Of a stretch of DNA of 64,000 nucleotides, positions 36,005-44,720 are shown in pieces. The notes under the pieces were generated by a model that was not told the origin of the DNA, did no database searches, and saw nothing but the letters and a program-made list of their open reading frames with translations. The translations under genes and the position numbers were made by a program. Source of the DNA: Alkalicoccus saliphilus (GTDB taxonomy: Bacteria > Bacillota > Bacilli > Bacillales > Salisediminibacteriaceae); the NCBI RefSeq assembly GCF_003044065.1, contig NZ_PZJJ01000013.1:17788-81787 (forward strand), given 5' to 3'. The stretch's first letter is position 1; each line of letters starts with the position of its first letter.

Positions 36005-36961
36005 ATGTCCTACGTGCTGCTTATCGTTGGATTTGCATTATTAATTAAAGGAGCGGATCTTTTTGTGAAGGGAGCTTCCAGTATTGCGGCGGCTCTCCGC
36101 GTTTCTCCTCTTCTGATCGGGCTGACGATTGTTGCTTTTGGAACGAGCTCCCCGGAAGCGACGGTAAGTATTGCCGCGGCCCTTGAAGGAAGCGCGGGGG
36201 TCGCCATCGGCAACGTCATCGGAAGCAACATTTTTAATATTACGCTCGTCGTCGGTTTGACGGCGATGTTAAATCCGCTGCGAGTCGAAAGTGAAACGAT
36301 CCGTAAGGAAATTCCCTTTACGATGCTCGCCGGGGTGGCACTGCTCATTCTCGTCAGTGACAGAGCGCTTCATTCCCTCAGTGAAAACGTCCTTACGAGA
36401 GGAGACGGCCTGATTCTCCTCTTGTTTTTCTCGGTATTTTTGTACTACATTTTCGAAGTCGCCAGACGCAGCAGGGAAAGTGCCGCACCGGCCGAATCCG
36501 GGGCACACGCACACTCCTGGAAAAAGAATCTGCTGCTGACAGTCGGCGGCCTGGCGGCGATAATTTTTGGCGGGGATCTCGTCGTCAACGGAGCAACCGG
36601 CATCGCGCTTTCCTTCGGCATGAGTGAAACGCTCGTCGGACTGACGATTGTCGCGGTCGGTACTTCGCTGCCGGAGCTGATTACATCGGTCACCGCAGCG
36701 ATTAAAAAACAGACGGAAATCGCCATCGGAAATATTGTCGGAAGTAACATCTTTAACATTTTGTTTGTTCTTGGCTCCGCTTCCGTCATCTCCCCGCTCG
36801 TTGTCGGCAGCAAAATCTTTTTTGATATTTTCTTTATGCTTTTGATTACGGTGCTGCTGCTCGTTTTTTCGCGCACGAACTACCGCGTCGGGAAGAGGGA
36901 GGGCCTCGTACTCACTGCGGCCTACGTCGGGTACATAGTGTATATTATTATCAGGAATTAA
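36005..36961 (+). CDS. Calcium/sodium antiporter, CaCA family (YrbG-like)
   Basis: 318 residues, ten membrane segments in two inverted repeats. Alpha-1: VAFGTSSPEATVSIAAALEG ... VAIGNVIGSNIFNITL; alpha-2: VAVGTSLPELITSVTAAI ... IAIGNIVGSNIFNILF. The paired GTSxPE and GNxxGSNIFN motifs bind the ions. Exports Ca2+ against Na+ in characterised relatives. ATG after AGAGGAGGAAG. Single gene with a terminator. Confidence 0.92.
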   Translation: MSYVLLIVGFALLIKGADLFVKGASSIAAALRVSPLLIGLTIVAFGTSSPEATVSIAAALEGSAGVAIGNVIGSNIFNITLVVGLTAMLNPLRVESETIRKEIPFTMLAGVALLILVSDRALHSLSENVLTRGDGLILLLFFSVFLYYIFEVARRSRESAAPAESGAHAHSWKKNLLLTVGGLAAIIFGGDLVVNGATGIALSFGMSETLVGLTIVAVGTSLPELITSVTAAIKKQTEIAIGNIVGSNIFNILFVLGSASVISPLVVGSKIFFDIFFMLLITVLLLVFSRTNYRVGKREGLVLTAAYVGYIVYIIIRN

Positions 36962-36970
36962 AGGAATAGA

Positions 36971-37006
36971 AAAGCTTCGGACCGGCGGCGGTCCGGAGCT
37001 TTTTTT
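36971..37006 (+). terminator. Terminator of the CaCA exchanger gene
   Basis: AAAGCTTCGGACC / GGTCCGGAGCTTT stem followed by a T run. Confidence 0.85.
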
Positions 37007-37046
37007 GATGGAGAGAAAAGCGAAGAGTGGAGGCGCTCGGGCGGGG

Positions 37047-37260
37047 GCGATTCTACCAACTTTTTCGGTATTTCTACCAATTCCCCCCTGGAATAGTTCC
37101 AAAGCAGCGGCTCATTTCTTCCAGCCTCGGCGTTTTTTCTTCCAACTTCTCCGAATACTACCACCCTCCTCCGTTTTTCTACCAACTTCCCGCGTAATTC
37201 TACCAACTTCCAGCCCGCCGGTGACCTCCGCAGAAGAAAACCGCTTCTGCGTTCTGCTTT
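37047..37260. repeat. Phased intergenic repeat array, family 1, copy 2, with conserved right flank
   Basis: Eight units; CC positions 37056, 37077, 37099, 37121, 37142, 37161, 37182, 37203 (steps 21, 22, 22, 21, 19, 21, 21). Unit 3 is TAGTTCCAA, units 4 and 5 TTCTTCCA. The flank at 37241-37259 (CCGCTTCTGCGTTCTGCTT) is identical to the reverse complement of 53205-53223 beside copy 3. It lies in a convergent gap between the CaCA exchanger and the RND pump genes. Confidence 0.85.
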
Positions 37261-37268
37261 AAAAGAGC

Positions 37269-37303
37269 AAAAAAGCTGCCCGCATGTATCGGACAGCTTT
37301 TTT
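37269..37303 (-). terminator. Terminator of the RND pump gene
   Basis: AAAAAGCTGCCCG / CGGACAGCTTTTTT stem; T run on both strands, gene on minus. Confidence 0.8.
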
Positions 37304-37327
37304 CAGACGGAGCAGAGAGCGGAAAAC

Positions 37328-40300
37328 TTACTTTCCGTCTCTGCGGTCCTTTTTCAGTTTTTCGACGAGTTTTTCCATTTCCTTGACGAGTTCGTCGCTG
37401 GATCCGGAATCCTCTGTGTCTTTCGTTTGAGGTTTTTCCTGTACTTCCGTACGTTCCGCTTCGAGAAGCGCTCCTTCTTCCGGTTCGTCTTCTTCGAATG
37501 CCGGAAGCATATAGGCTTCCACTTCGAACGGCTCATCGGAATCGGCCGATGGTTCTTCTGCCCGGCGCTGATCAAGATCGCGCTGGTAAACGACCTCGCC
37601 GTCCGGCGTCACGTATTTTTTGTTCATGTTTCTCGTTGTTTTATCAAAGAAGCTGTACAGCACCGGTATGACAAACAGTGTGAGCAGCGTGCTGCTGATG
37701 AGTCCGCCGATAATTACGATACCCATCGGCTGGATCAGCTCCGTGCCTTCGCCGAATCCTAAGGCGAGCGGTACGACACCAAAGATTGTCGTAAGCGCGG
37801 TAATCAGAATCGGACGGGACCGGTCCTGCACCCCGCGGACGATGGAATCAGCTGTCGGAATACCTTTTTCCTTCTGCTGGTTAATGTAGTCGACAAGCAC
37901 GATCGCGTTGTTGACGACAATACCGGCAAGTACGATGATCCCGATAAATACCATCACGCTGAGCGGATTCTGCGTCACCGTTAAGGACAGCATGACCCCG
38001 ATAATAAACAGCGGTACAGTAAACATGACGATTAACGGGTATTTAAACGATTCAAACTGGGCTACCATCACAAGGTAAATAAAGGCGAGCCCGAGCATGA
38101 AGGCAAGCACCATGTCGGCGATCACGTCATCGAGAAGCTCCTGATCTCCTCCGACAATAAATTCCGTGTCGGAAGCAAGATCGGCTTCGTCCACAGCGTC
38201 CTCGACGATGACTCCAGCTTCCTGGAGTGAAAGGTCTGAAGCGTAAACGACGTCAATGTCGATCGTCCGCTCCTGATCGGCCCGGTTAATCATGCCCGGT
38301 GTTTCGCCTTCTTCCGATTCCGTTACTTCCGACAGCTCGATAAAGCCGCCTTCCTGGTCCGGAATCAGAATATTGTTGAATTCTTCAATACTTCCGAGCA
38401 CTTCGCCCGGGTAGCGGACGATGACAGGCAGTGCATTGTCCTCTTCCAGCTCCAGCGTGCCGGCGTTCACTCCTCCGGTCGCATCCGACACGGCGGCGCC
38501 AATCTGGGAAGGTGCCATACCTTCGTCCGCTGCGGCATCCCGGTCCACAATGACCTGCAGTTCAGGTGCCGTGTCATCTTCCGAAGAATCCACCTGACGC
38601 ACGTCGGTTTCGTCCTCCAGAAGATCGATCACTTCCTCCGCTCCTTCCACAAGACGCTCATCGTCATCATCCTGCAGGCTGAAGGAGTAGGTGTTTGGAT
38701 CCCCGCCGAACCCGGCCTGGGCAAACGCGGCAACGTTAATTTCCGCGTCATTGTCCGCTGCTTCGATGTCTCCTTCAATGTCTTCAATAAATTCAAACGA
38801 GGTGACGTCCCGGTCCGGGGCATCGACCATGGTGACGATGATTTCTCCGATGTGGCTGGATGTGGTCATGCCGCCTTCCACGGCCGAACTTCCGGCCGTA
38901 CTCAAGTACGTATCCACTTCGGCGTAGTCATCAAGTTCCTCTTCGATCGCTTCCATCGTTTCCTGTGTTCTTGCAAGAAGCGTTCCTTCTTCATGCTCCA
39001 CTTCCACGAGGAACGTACCTTCGTCGGAATCCGGGAGAAAATCGACCCCGGTCGTCATCAGGCCGAGCACCCCGGCAGCAAGCGTCGCAAGGGTAATGAG
39101 AAGCACAGCGACGCGGTGCTTGAGCGTCCACCATGAAGCGGCGGCAAGCCGCTTCATGTACGGCTTTTCTTTCCGCTTCGCTTCCACGTCTTCTTCCGGC
39201 GCTGTTAAAATACGGCTTGCGATCATCGGTACGATCGTTACAGCCGAGAACAGCGAGGCCAATAAACTGAAGGCGACGGTAATCGCGAGCGGGGCAAACA
39301 GATCCCCGACGATTCCGGTAACGAAAACGATCGGCAGGAACACCGAAGCGGTCGTCAGTGTCGACGCAGTGATCGCCCCGGCGACTTCCCTCGTGCCGTC
39401 CGCTGCCGCCTGCCGCGGCTTTTTGCCCATGGACAGGTGGCGGTAAATATTTTCAATAACAACGACGGCGTTATCGACGAGCATCCCGATACCGAGAGCG
39501 AGTCCACCAATTGTCATAATGTTTAAACTGATATTCGTAAAGAAAAACAGGGCAAACGTCGTAATAACAGAAAACGGTATCGCAATTCCGATAATGAGCG
39601 GCGTTTTCAAGTTTCTCAGGAAGGCGAAAAGAAGCACCATCGCGAGAATCCCCCCGCCGATCAGAGAGAGCATGACGCTGCTGATCGCTTCATCGATAAA
39701 CTCTCCTTCGTCATAAAGCAAAGCCGTTGTCAGATCTTCAAATTCGTCCTCTTCCAGCTGGGCGTCCAGTTCGTCCCGGACTTTGTCGGCGGTCGCGGAC
39801 GTATCGGCTTCTGTCTCAAACATGACGTCGAGCTGAATCGAGTCGTCCTGGTTCAGTCTTGTAATAACGTCCCGGTCTTCTTCCGTGAGCGCCGCATCAG
39901 CCGCGTCACCGACCGTAATCGTTTCTTCTGTCTCCGGATTTTCCACCACTTCGATGTCTTCAAGTTCTTCGATGGAAGAAATTTCACTCAGAAGACGCGT
40001 CGTGATCGTTTCTTCCTCTTCTTCGTCCACAATCGTACCGCCCGGCATCGACATGTCGCTTCCCTGGATCGCATCGACAATATCCTGCTGGGTGAGGCCG
40101 TTGTCTTCGAGCGTGTCGAGGTCGAGTACGACTTCGTACTCTTCATCGATCGTTCCGGATTCATCCACGGAAGCTACGCCTTCCACACGTTCCATTTCCC
40201 GCTGCAGGTCCGACACATCATCCTGAAAATCGGTGATGTCGTCCTCCTGGGACGAAACGGCGAGCTGCATGCTCGGGAACATTGACGGGTCAAACTTCAA

Positions 40301-40678
40301 AAAATTCGGCTGGCCGGCATCATCCGGAAGCTCCGTCTGGTTGATCGTCGTAATAATATCGTTTTCCACGTCTTCAATCGACGTATCGAACGAAAACTCC
40401 ATAATGACGATCGACGATCCTTCCTGCGTCTGGGAGGTGAGCTGGTTCAGCCCGGAAATGTTGGACAGATCATCCTCCAGGGGCTCCGTGACGTCGTTAA
40501 GCACTTCATTCGGCCCGGCACCCGGATAGTTTGTGACAACCGCTGCCGCCGGCGCCTCCACGTCCGGCAGAAGCTGTACCGGAAGCCTTGTGAGCGACAC
40601 GGTACCTAAAAGCAGCAGTACTGCCATAATTACAATTGTAAACTTCGGTCGTTTAATCGAAAAATCCCATATCCTCAT
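37328..40678 (-). CDS. RND family efflux transporter (AcrB/SwrC-like)
   Basis: 1116 residues. Twelve membrane segments in the RND pattern: one at the N-terminus (FTIVIMAVLLLLGTVSLTRLPVQLLPDVEAPA, in parts), a large extracytoplasmic loop to ~330, five segments with GGLALGIGMLVDNAVVVIENIYRH (near 392-415; conserved acidic pair), a second loop rich in Asp/Glu, and a second membrane half with GIVVNNAIVLVDYIN. A ~100-residue charged C-terminal tail ends KLKKDRRDGK. Loops are extremely acidic, suggesting a salty exterior. Function in drug or amphipath efflux is inferred; divergent TetR gene controls it. The AAGGAG is 13 bp from the ATG, a loose spacing. Confidence 0.92.
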   Translation of the reverse strand: MRIWDFSIKRPKFTIVIMAVLLLLGTVSLTRLPVQLLPDVEAPAAAVVTNYPGAGPNEVLNDVTEPLEDDLSNISGLNQLTSQTQEGSSIVIMEFSFDTSIEDVENDIITTINQTELPDDAGQPNFLKFDPSMFPSMQLAVSSQEDDITDFQDDVSDLQREMERVEGVASVDESGTIDEEYEVVLDLDTLEDNGLTQQDIVDAIQGSDMSMPGGTIVDEEEEETITTRLLSEISSIEELEDIEVVENPETEETITVGDAADAALTEEDRDVITRLNQDDSIQLDVMFETEADTSATADKVRDELDAQLEEDEFEDLTTALLYDEGEFIDEAISSVMLSLIGGGILAMVLLFAFLRNLKTPLIIGIAIPFSVITTFALFFFTNISLNIMTIGGLALGIGMLVDNAVVVIENIYRHLSMGKKPRQAAADGTREVAGAITASTLTTASVFLPIVFVTGIVGDLFAPLAITVAFSLLASLFSAVTIVPMIASRILTAPEEDVEAKRKEKPYMKRLAAASWWTLKHRVAVLLITLATLAAGVLGLMTTGVDFLPDSDEGTFLVEVEHEEGTLLARTQETMEAIEEELDDYAEVDTYLSTAGSSAVEGGMTTSSHIGEIIVTMVDAPDRDVTSFEFIEDIEGDIEAADNDAEINVAAFAQAGFGGDPNTYSFSLQDDDDERLVEGAEEVIDLLEDETDVRQVDSSEDDTAPELQVIVDRDAAADEGMAPSQIGAAVSDATGGVNAGTLELEEDNALPVIVRYPGEVLGSIEEFNNILIPDQEGGFIELSEVTESEEGETPGMINRADQERTIDIDVVYASDLSLQEAGVIVEDAVDEADLASDTEFIVGGDQELLDDVIADMVLAFMLGLAFIYLVMVAQFESFKYPLIVMFTVPLFIIGVMLSLTVTQNPLSVMVFIGIIVLAGIVVNNAIVLVDYINQQKEKGIPTADSIVRGVQDRSRPILITALTTIFGVVPLALGFGEGTELIQPMGIVIIGGLISSTLLTLFVIPVLYSFFDKTTRNMNKKYVTPDGEVVYQRDLDQRRAEEPSADSDEPFEVEAYMLPAFEEDEPEEGALLEAERTEVQEKPQTKDTEDSGSSDELVKEMEKLVEKLKKDRRDGK

Positions 40679-40705
40679 CTATTCGTAACCGCTCCTTCTC
40701 GTCTA

Positions 40706-40734
40706 TGTATACCCAACAACGTGTTGTACTTGAT
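40706..40734 (-). promoter_or_regulatory. TetR operator 1 in the RND pump promoter
   Basis: CCAACAACGTGTTGTA at 40713-40728 with inverted core ACAAC-GT-GTTGT (40716-40727), just upstream of a minus-strand TATACA (-10, 40706-40711). A nearly identical 16-mer is at 40826-40841. Confidence 0.7.
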
Positions 40735-40815
40735 ACAAGTTACCATGAATCACTTCTTCGCTTCAATCAACAATGATACCCTGTTTGTTCGGTATAAAAT
40801 TTCTGTTTTACTACG

Positions 40816-40845
40816 TTTACTTTATCCAACAACGTGTTGTATACT
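40816..40845 (+). promoter_or_regulatory. TetR operator 2 in the regulator's own promoter
   Basis: CCAACAACGTGTTGTA at 40826-40841 lies between TTTACT (40816-40821) and TATACT (40840-40845), an 18-base spacer. Second copy of the operator, 113 bp from the first, so the regulator controls both itself and the pump. Confidence 0.7.
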
Positions 40846-40906
40846 GGTTACGATACCTTCCCGCCGTCCGGCGGTCAATATATATGACTTACGAGGAGGA
40901 AGACCT

Positions 40907-41509
40907 ATGGGACGACGCCCTGTGCCCGAGGAAACAAAGCAGACACTTCTGGATCATTTCTGGAAAATTTACTGCGAAAAACCAATTGAAAAAATAACGG
41001 TCCGGGAAATTACCGACGCCGCCGGCTTCAACCGGGGAACGTTTTACGTCTATTTCACGGACGTGTATAATGCGCTGCAGGCCATTGAAGATTCGATTCT
41101 CCCCGGGGAGGAACAGTTCGAGGAAATGATCAAAGACCACCATAAAGGACTTGACCGGCATCAAAGCCTGGAGGAATTCATGGACTTTTACGAGCAGCAC
41201 GGCGAGAAGCTCCAGGTACTGCTCGGACCGAACGGGGACCCGACGTTTGTTTCCCGGATCAAGGAGCGGGTCCGGAGGCTCCTTATCCCCCACAGCAGCG
41301 AGCTGCACAAACTGAATGAAAAAGACCGCATGAAGTTTGAATACATGGTGGAAGCAGAAATTTCTTCAAGGCTCGGTATTTTTACTCTCTGGTTCAGCCG
41401 GGGAAAGGACCTTCCGCTCGAAGACCTGCATCAACTCGTGTACGATATGGAGCAGAAAGGCTCCCACCAGGTCGGACAGGAAATGCTACACCGGAACGAT
41501 TTCAGGTAA
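40907..41509 (+). CDS. TetR/AcrR family regulator
   Basis: 200 residues. HTH at 12-57: KITVREITDAAGFNRGTFYVYF is the TetR recognition region (split in two parts here). C-terminal helical ligand domain with no family I can name. Start at MGRRPVPEE after ACGAGGAGGAAG; upstream in-frame codons lie over the operators. Divergent from the RND gene. A repressor relieved by a pump substrate is the usual scheme. Confidence 0.9.
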   Translation: MGRRPVPEETKQTLLDHFWKIYCEKPIEKITVREITDAAGFNRGTFYVYFTDVYNALQAIEDSILPGEEQFEEMIKDHHKGLDRHQSLEEFMDFYEQHGEKLQVLLGPNGDPTFVSRIKERVRRLLIPHSSELHKLNEKDRMKFEYMVEAEISSRLGIFTLWFSRGKDLPLEDLHQLVYDMEQKGSHQVGQEMLHRNDFR

Positions 41510-41514
41510 CGCAT

Positions 41515-41552
41515 AAAAAAGCTTCCCGGGATACCACCGGGAAGCTTTTTTT
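41515..41552. terminator. Bidirectional terminator between tetR-type gene and mqo
   Basis: AAAAAAGCTTCCCGG / CCGGGAAGCTTTTTTT symmetric stem serving both converging genes. Confidence 0.85.
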
Positions 41553-41560
41553 GACGTTGT

Positions 41561-43063
41561 TTAAGACATTTTCGCTTCTTTTTTCAGACGAAGCTGAAGG
41601 GTTTTTTCGGTGCTTTCGTGAATTTCGCGGATCATGTCCGGATGTTCTGAAAGTTGCAGGCCGTAGGAAGGAATCATTTCCTTCAGCTTCGGCGTCCACT
41701 CTTCGATACGATCCGGGAAGCAGCGCTCCATCACATCAAGCATGACCGATACCGCCGTCGAGGCTCCCGGGGAAGCTCCGAGAAGCGCTGCGATCGAGCC
41801 GTCGGCCGCACTGATAACTTCTGTACCGAACTGCAGCGTGCCTTTTCCTTTATCCGTATCCTTTATCACCTGCACCCGCTGTCCGGAAACAACCACTCTC
41901 CAGTCGTCACTTTCCGCCGTCGGAACAAACTCCCGCAGCGCTTCCATGCGCTGTTCTTTAGAAAGCATGACCTGACCGATCAAATACTTTGTAAGCGGGA
42001 TATTTTTCAGGCCGGCAGCGGACATCGTGAGCAGATTATTCGCCCGCACGGACGTTAATAAATCAAGGTTTGAACCTGTTTTTAAAAACTTCGGAGAAAA
42101 GCCGGCGAACGGTCCGAAAAAGAGCGTTTCCTTTCCTTCCATAAAGCGCGTATCGAGATGCGGCACGGACATCGGCGGCGCACCGACCGGCGCCTTGCCG
42201 TACACTTTGCCGTAGTGCTGTTCCACAACGTCCGGCTTGTCACAGACGAGGAACATGCCGCTGACCGGGAAGCCTCCGACACCTTTTCCTTCCGGAATAC
42301 CGGATTTCTGCAGAAGGTGGAGACTGCCTCCGCCCCCGCCGACAAATACAAAGTCGGCCGTGTGGGTTTCAAGCCTGTCTTCCTGATCGTTCTGTATTTT
42401 CAGTTCCCAGCTGCCGTCTTCCCGCTGCTTCAGATCTTCCACGGAATGGCGGTAGTTCACTGTCACATCGGTGCTTTCAAGGTGGTCAAACAGCTTGCGT
42501 GTAAGCGCCCCGAAGTTAACGTCGGTTCCGACTTCCATGCGGGTTGCCGCAATCGGCTCGCTGACCGTGCGCCCTTTCATCATGAGAGGAATCCATTTTT
42601 CCAGCTGTTCCGGATCGTCGGTGAACTCCATTCCTTCAAACAGCGCCGTCTGCGAGAGCGCTTCCAAACGCTTTTTAAGAAAATCAACGTTGGCTGCGCC
42701 CTGCACGAAACTCATGTGCGGAAGCGGCACGATGAAGTCACGCGGGGTTTTCATCAGGCCTTTATTTACAAGATACGACCAGAACTGAAGCGATACCTGG
42801 AACTGTTCATTCACCTTCACGGCTTTGGCAGTATCCACCGTCCCATCAGGCTTTTCGTTCGTATAGTTCAGCTCGCAGAGGGCCGCATGCCCTGTTCCGG
42901 CATTGTTCCACTCGTTGGAACTTTCCTCACCGGAGCTTTTAAGTTTTTCGAATACGGTAATGTCCCAGTCCGGGGCCAATTCCTTCAGCATGGACCCTAA
43001 TGTTGCACTCATTACTCCGGCACCAATTAAGATAACGTTATGTTTTGTCTGTGTGCTAGTCAT
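41561..43063 (-). CDS. mqo: Malate:quinone oxidoreductase
   Basis: 500 residues. FAD Rossmann motif [17 protein letters not shown] near residue 10, [23 protein letters not shown] near 45, and [24 protein letters not shown] near 240, all Mqo signatures. Oxidises malate to oxaloacetate and reduces quinone as a membrane-peripheral enzyme. Length normal. A long stem-loop (43091-43154) sits between its likely promoter and start. Single gene. Confidence 0.94.
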   Translation of the reverse strand: MTSTQTKHNVILIGAGVMSATLGSMLKELAPDWDITVFEKLKSSGEESSNEWNNAGTGHAALCELNYTNEKPDGTVDTAKAVKVNEQFQVSLQFWSYLVNKGLMKTPRDFIVPLPHMSFVQGAANVDFLKKRLEALSQTALFEGMEFTDDPEQLEKWIPLMMKGRTVSEPIAATRMEVGTDVNFGALTRKLFDHLESTDVTVNYRHSVEDLKQREDGSWELKIQNDQEDRLETHTADFVFVGGGGGSLHLLQKSGIPEGKGVGGFPVSGMFLVCDKPDVVEQHYGKVYGKAPVGAPPMSVPHLDTRFMEGKETLFFGPFAGFSPKFLKTGSNLDLLTSVRANNLLTMSAAGLKNIPLTKYLIGQVMLSKEQRMEALREFVPTAESDDWRVVVSGQRVQVIKDTDKGKGTLQFGTEVISAADGSIAALLGASPGASTAVSVMLDVMERCFPDRIEEWTPKLKEMIPSYGLQLSEHPDMIREIHESTEKTLQLRLKKEAKMS

Positions 43064-43090
43064 ATTTACCGTCCTTATCTTCTGAGATTT

Positions 43091-43154
43091 TCAGAAAGGA
43101 TGCAGACGCACTGAATCAGCCCGCCCTGCAGGCCGGGAACTGCATCTTTTCTGA
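43091..43154 (-). promoter_or_regulatory. Long stem-loop in the mqo 5' leader
   Basis: TCAGAAAGGATGCAG pairs with CTGCATCTTTTCTGA, 15 bp with one mismatch and a 34-base loop holding a CCCG ... CGGG inner stem and palindromic CCTGCAGG. It ends 27 bp before the mqo start and has no T run on that strand, so it is not an ordinary terminator. Confidence 0.5.
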
Positions 43155-43496
43155 GCAGTTGTAACCTGTTACTAGTGTATCACTGTACAACACAGAATAA
43201 AATATTTACTTCCTATTATATAATAGATGAGAATTAATTAACAGACTGATACAGGACTTATGTATTATAAAAGATAAATTTTCTCCTTTTATGAGGGTAT
43301 TTATACCTTTGTTCCGCCGGGAATTCAGCTGTTCATTTAAGAGTAATTTCCGCCGTTTATTTCCTGTTTAAGCGGGAATGATAAAAAGTGGAGCCTTTTT
43401 CAGCCGGAAAGGCAGGAAAACGCTTTATTAACTGGCTGAAAGTGGTAAAATTGTCTGTAGTAAGCGGTCAAAATACATCTACAAAGGAGTGGAAGT
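43155..43496. other. Non-coding gap between mqo and the aldolase gene
   Basis: AT-rich first half. An ATTTCCGC / GCGGGAAT hairpin with a 17-base loop lies near 43346-43379. A TAAAAT at about 43445 may be the aldolase -10. No gene seen. Confidence 0.3.
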
Positions 43497-44384
43497 ATGA
43501 ACGACAAGCATTTGGATATTATGAAAAACAAAGACGGATTTGTGGCAGCACTGGACCAGAGCGGGGGCAGTACACCGAAAGCACTTGCAGCGTATGGTGT
43601 GTCTGAAGACGCGTACTCCGGTGAAAAAGAGATGTTTGATATGGTGCATGAGATGAGAACGCGCATTATTACGTCCCCTGCTTTCAATTCCGAGCAGATT
43701 CTCGGCGCGATTCTGTTTGAGCAGACGATGGACCGTCACATTGAAGGCAAGTATACCGGTGACTATCTGGCGGACAAAGGCATCGTGCCATTTCTGAAAG
43801 TGGATAAAGGGCTTGCCGGCGAGGAAAACGGCGTGCAGCTCATGAAGCCGATCCACGATCTCGATGAAACGCTCCAGCGCGCAAACGACCGTCACATTTT
43901 CGGTACGAAGATGCGCTCTGTTGTAAACGAGCCGAACAAAGACGGCATTAAGGAAGTTGTCCAGCAGCAGTTCGATGTCGCCAAGCAGATTCTCGACGCA
44001 GATCTGATGCCGATCATTGAGCCGGAAGTAAGCATTAACAGCAAAAACAAGGAAGAGTGCGAGGATATTCTGAAAGAAGAGATTCTCAATCACTTAAATA
44101 ACCTCGGCGATCGGAAGGTCATGCTGAAGCTGACGATCCCAACGAAAGCGAATCTTTACAAGGAGCTTATCGATCATGATAACGTGCTCCGCGTTGTGGC
44201 GCTTTCCGGCGGCTATTCCATCAAGGAGGCTAACGAAAAGCTGAAGGAAAATCACGGCCTGATCGCAAGCTTCTCGCGTGCGCTCGTCGGTGACCTGCGT
44301 GCGGATCAGTCGGACGAAGAGTTCAACAAAAAGCTTCAGGAAGCTGTCGATGATATTTACGACGCTTCGGTGAATAAGAAATAA
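43497..44384 (+). CDS. fda: Fructose-bisphosphate aldolase, class I
   Basis: 295 residues. Schiff-base class I type: [20 protein letters not shown] near residue 18, [15 protein letters not shown] near 72, PFLKVDKGL near 103, and the C-terminal LPI-E-type block as [18 protein letters not shown], then KLTIP and [16 protein letters not shown]. Cleaves fructose-1,6-bisphosphate in glycolysis and makes it in gluconeogenesis. ATG after AAAGGAG. Own terminator. Confidence 0.93.
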   Translation: MNDKHLDIMKNKDGFVAALDQSGGSTPKALAAYGVSEDAYSGEKEMFDMVHEMRTRIITSPAFNSEQILGAILFEQTMDRHIEGKYTGDYLADKGIVPFLKVDKGLAGEENGVQLMKPIHDLDETLQRANDRHIFGTKMRSVVNEPNKDGIKEVVQQQFDVAKQILDADLMPIIEPEVSINSKNKEECEDILKEEILNHLNNLGDRKVMLKLTIPTKANLYKELIDHDNVLRVVALSGGYSIKEANEKLKENHGLIASFSRALVGDLRADQSDEEFNKKLQEAVDDIYDASVNKK

Positions 44385-44398
44385 ATGACGTTGGAAGA

Positions 44399-44441
44399 CG
44401 AAAACCCCCGGAGTAGGAAAAAACGCTCCGGGGGTTTTTAT
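44399..44441 (+). terminator. Terminator of the aldolase gene
   Basis: AAAACCCCCGGAG / CTCCGGGGGTTTT stem followed by T residues. Confidence 0.9.
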
Positions 44442-44470
44442 TGGAATTATGTTCGGCAGACTGCACTTTC

Positions 44471-44572
44471 GGAAGACGCTTTCTGGACGGCTCGTTCTCA
44501 GCTAACCGTTGTCTCCTTTCGTCGATCAACGGTGGATCTTCGAACTTCGCTGATCGTCCCAGAGTCGCTTCC
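44471..44572. repeat. Imperfect palindromic intergenic repeat (Bacillus-type)
   Basis: GGAAGACGCTTTCTGGACG ... and its imperfect inverted partner ending CGTCCCAGAGTCGCTTCC enclose CCGTTG ... CAACGG. The wording (GACGCTTTC, CAGCTAACC, GTCGCTTCC) resembles short dispersed palindromic repeats I recall from Bacillus-related genomes. Only one good copy is in the window. The rest of the gap to 44720 holds nothing else I recognise. Confidence 0.4.
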
Positions 44573-44720
44573 TTCGTTCCGCTGCCGAATTACAGAATAA
44601 CGGAAATAGAGATTTCTTTCTTTTTTCTAAAAGGAGGAAACACAAGCTGCTTCTTTACGTTTTTAATGAGTTCTTCTCCATTCTGAAGACTCATTAATTT
44701 AACCTGCTACATTTGTGTCG

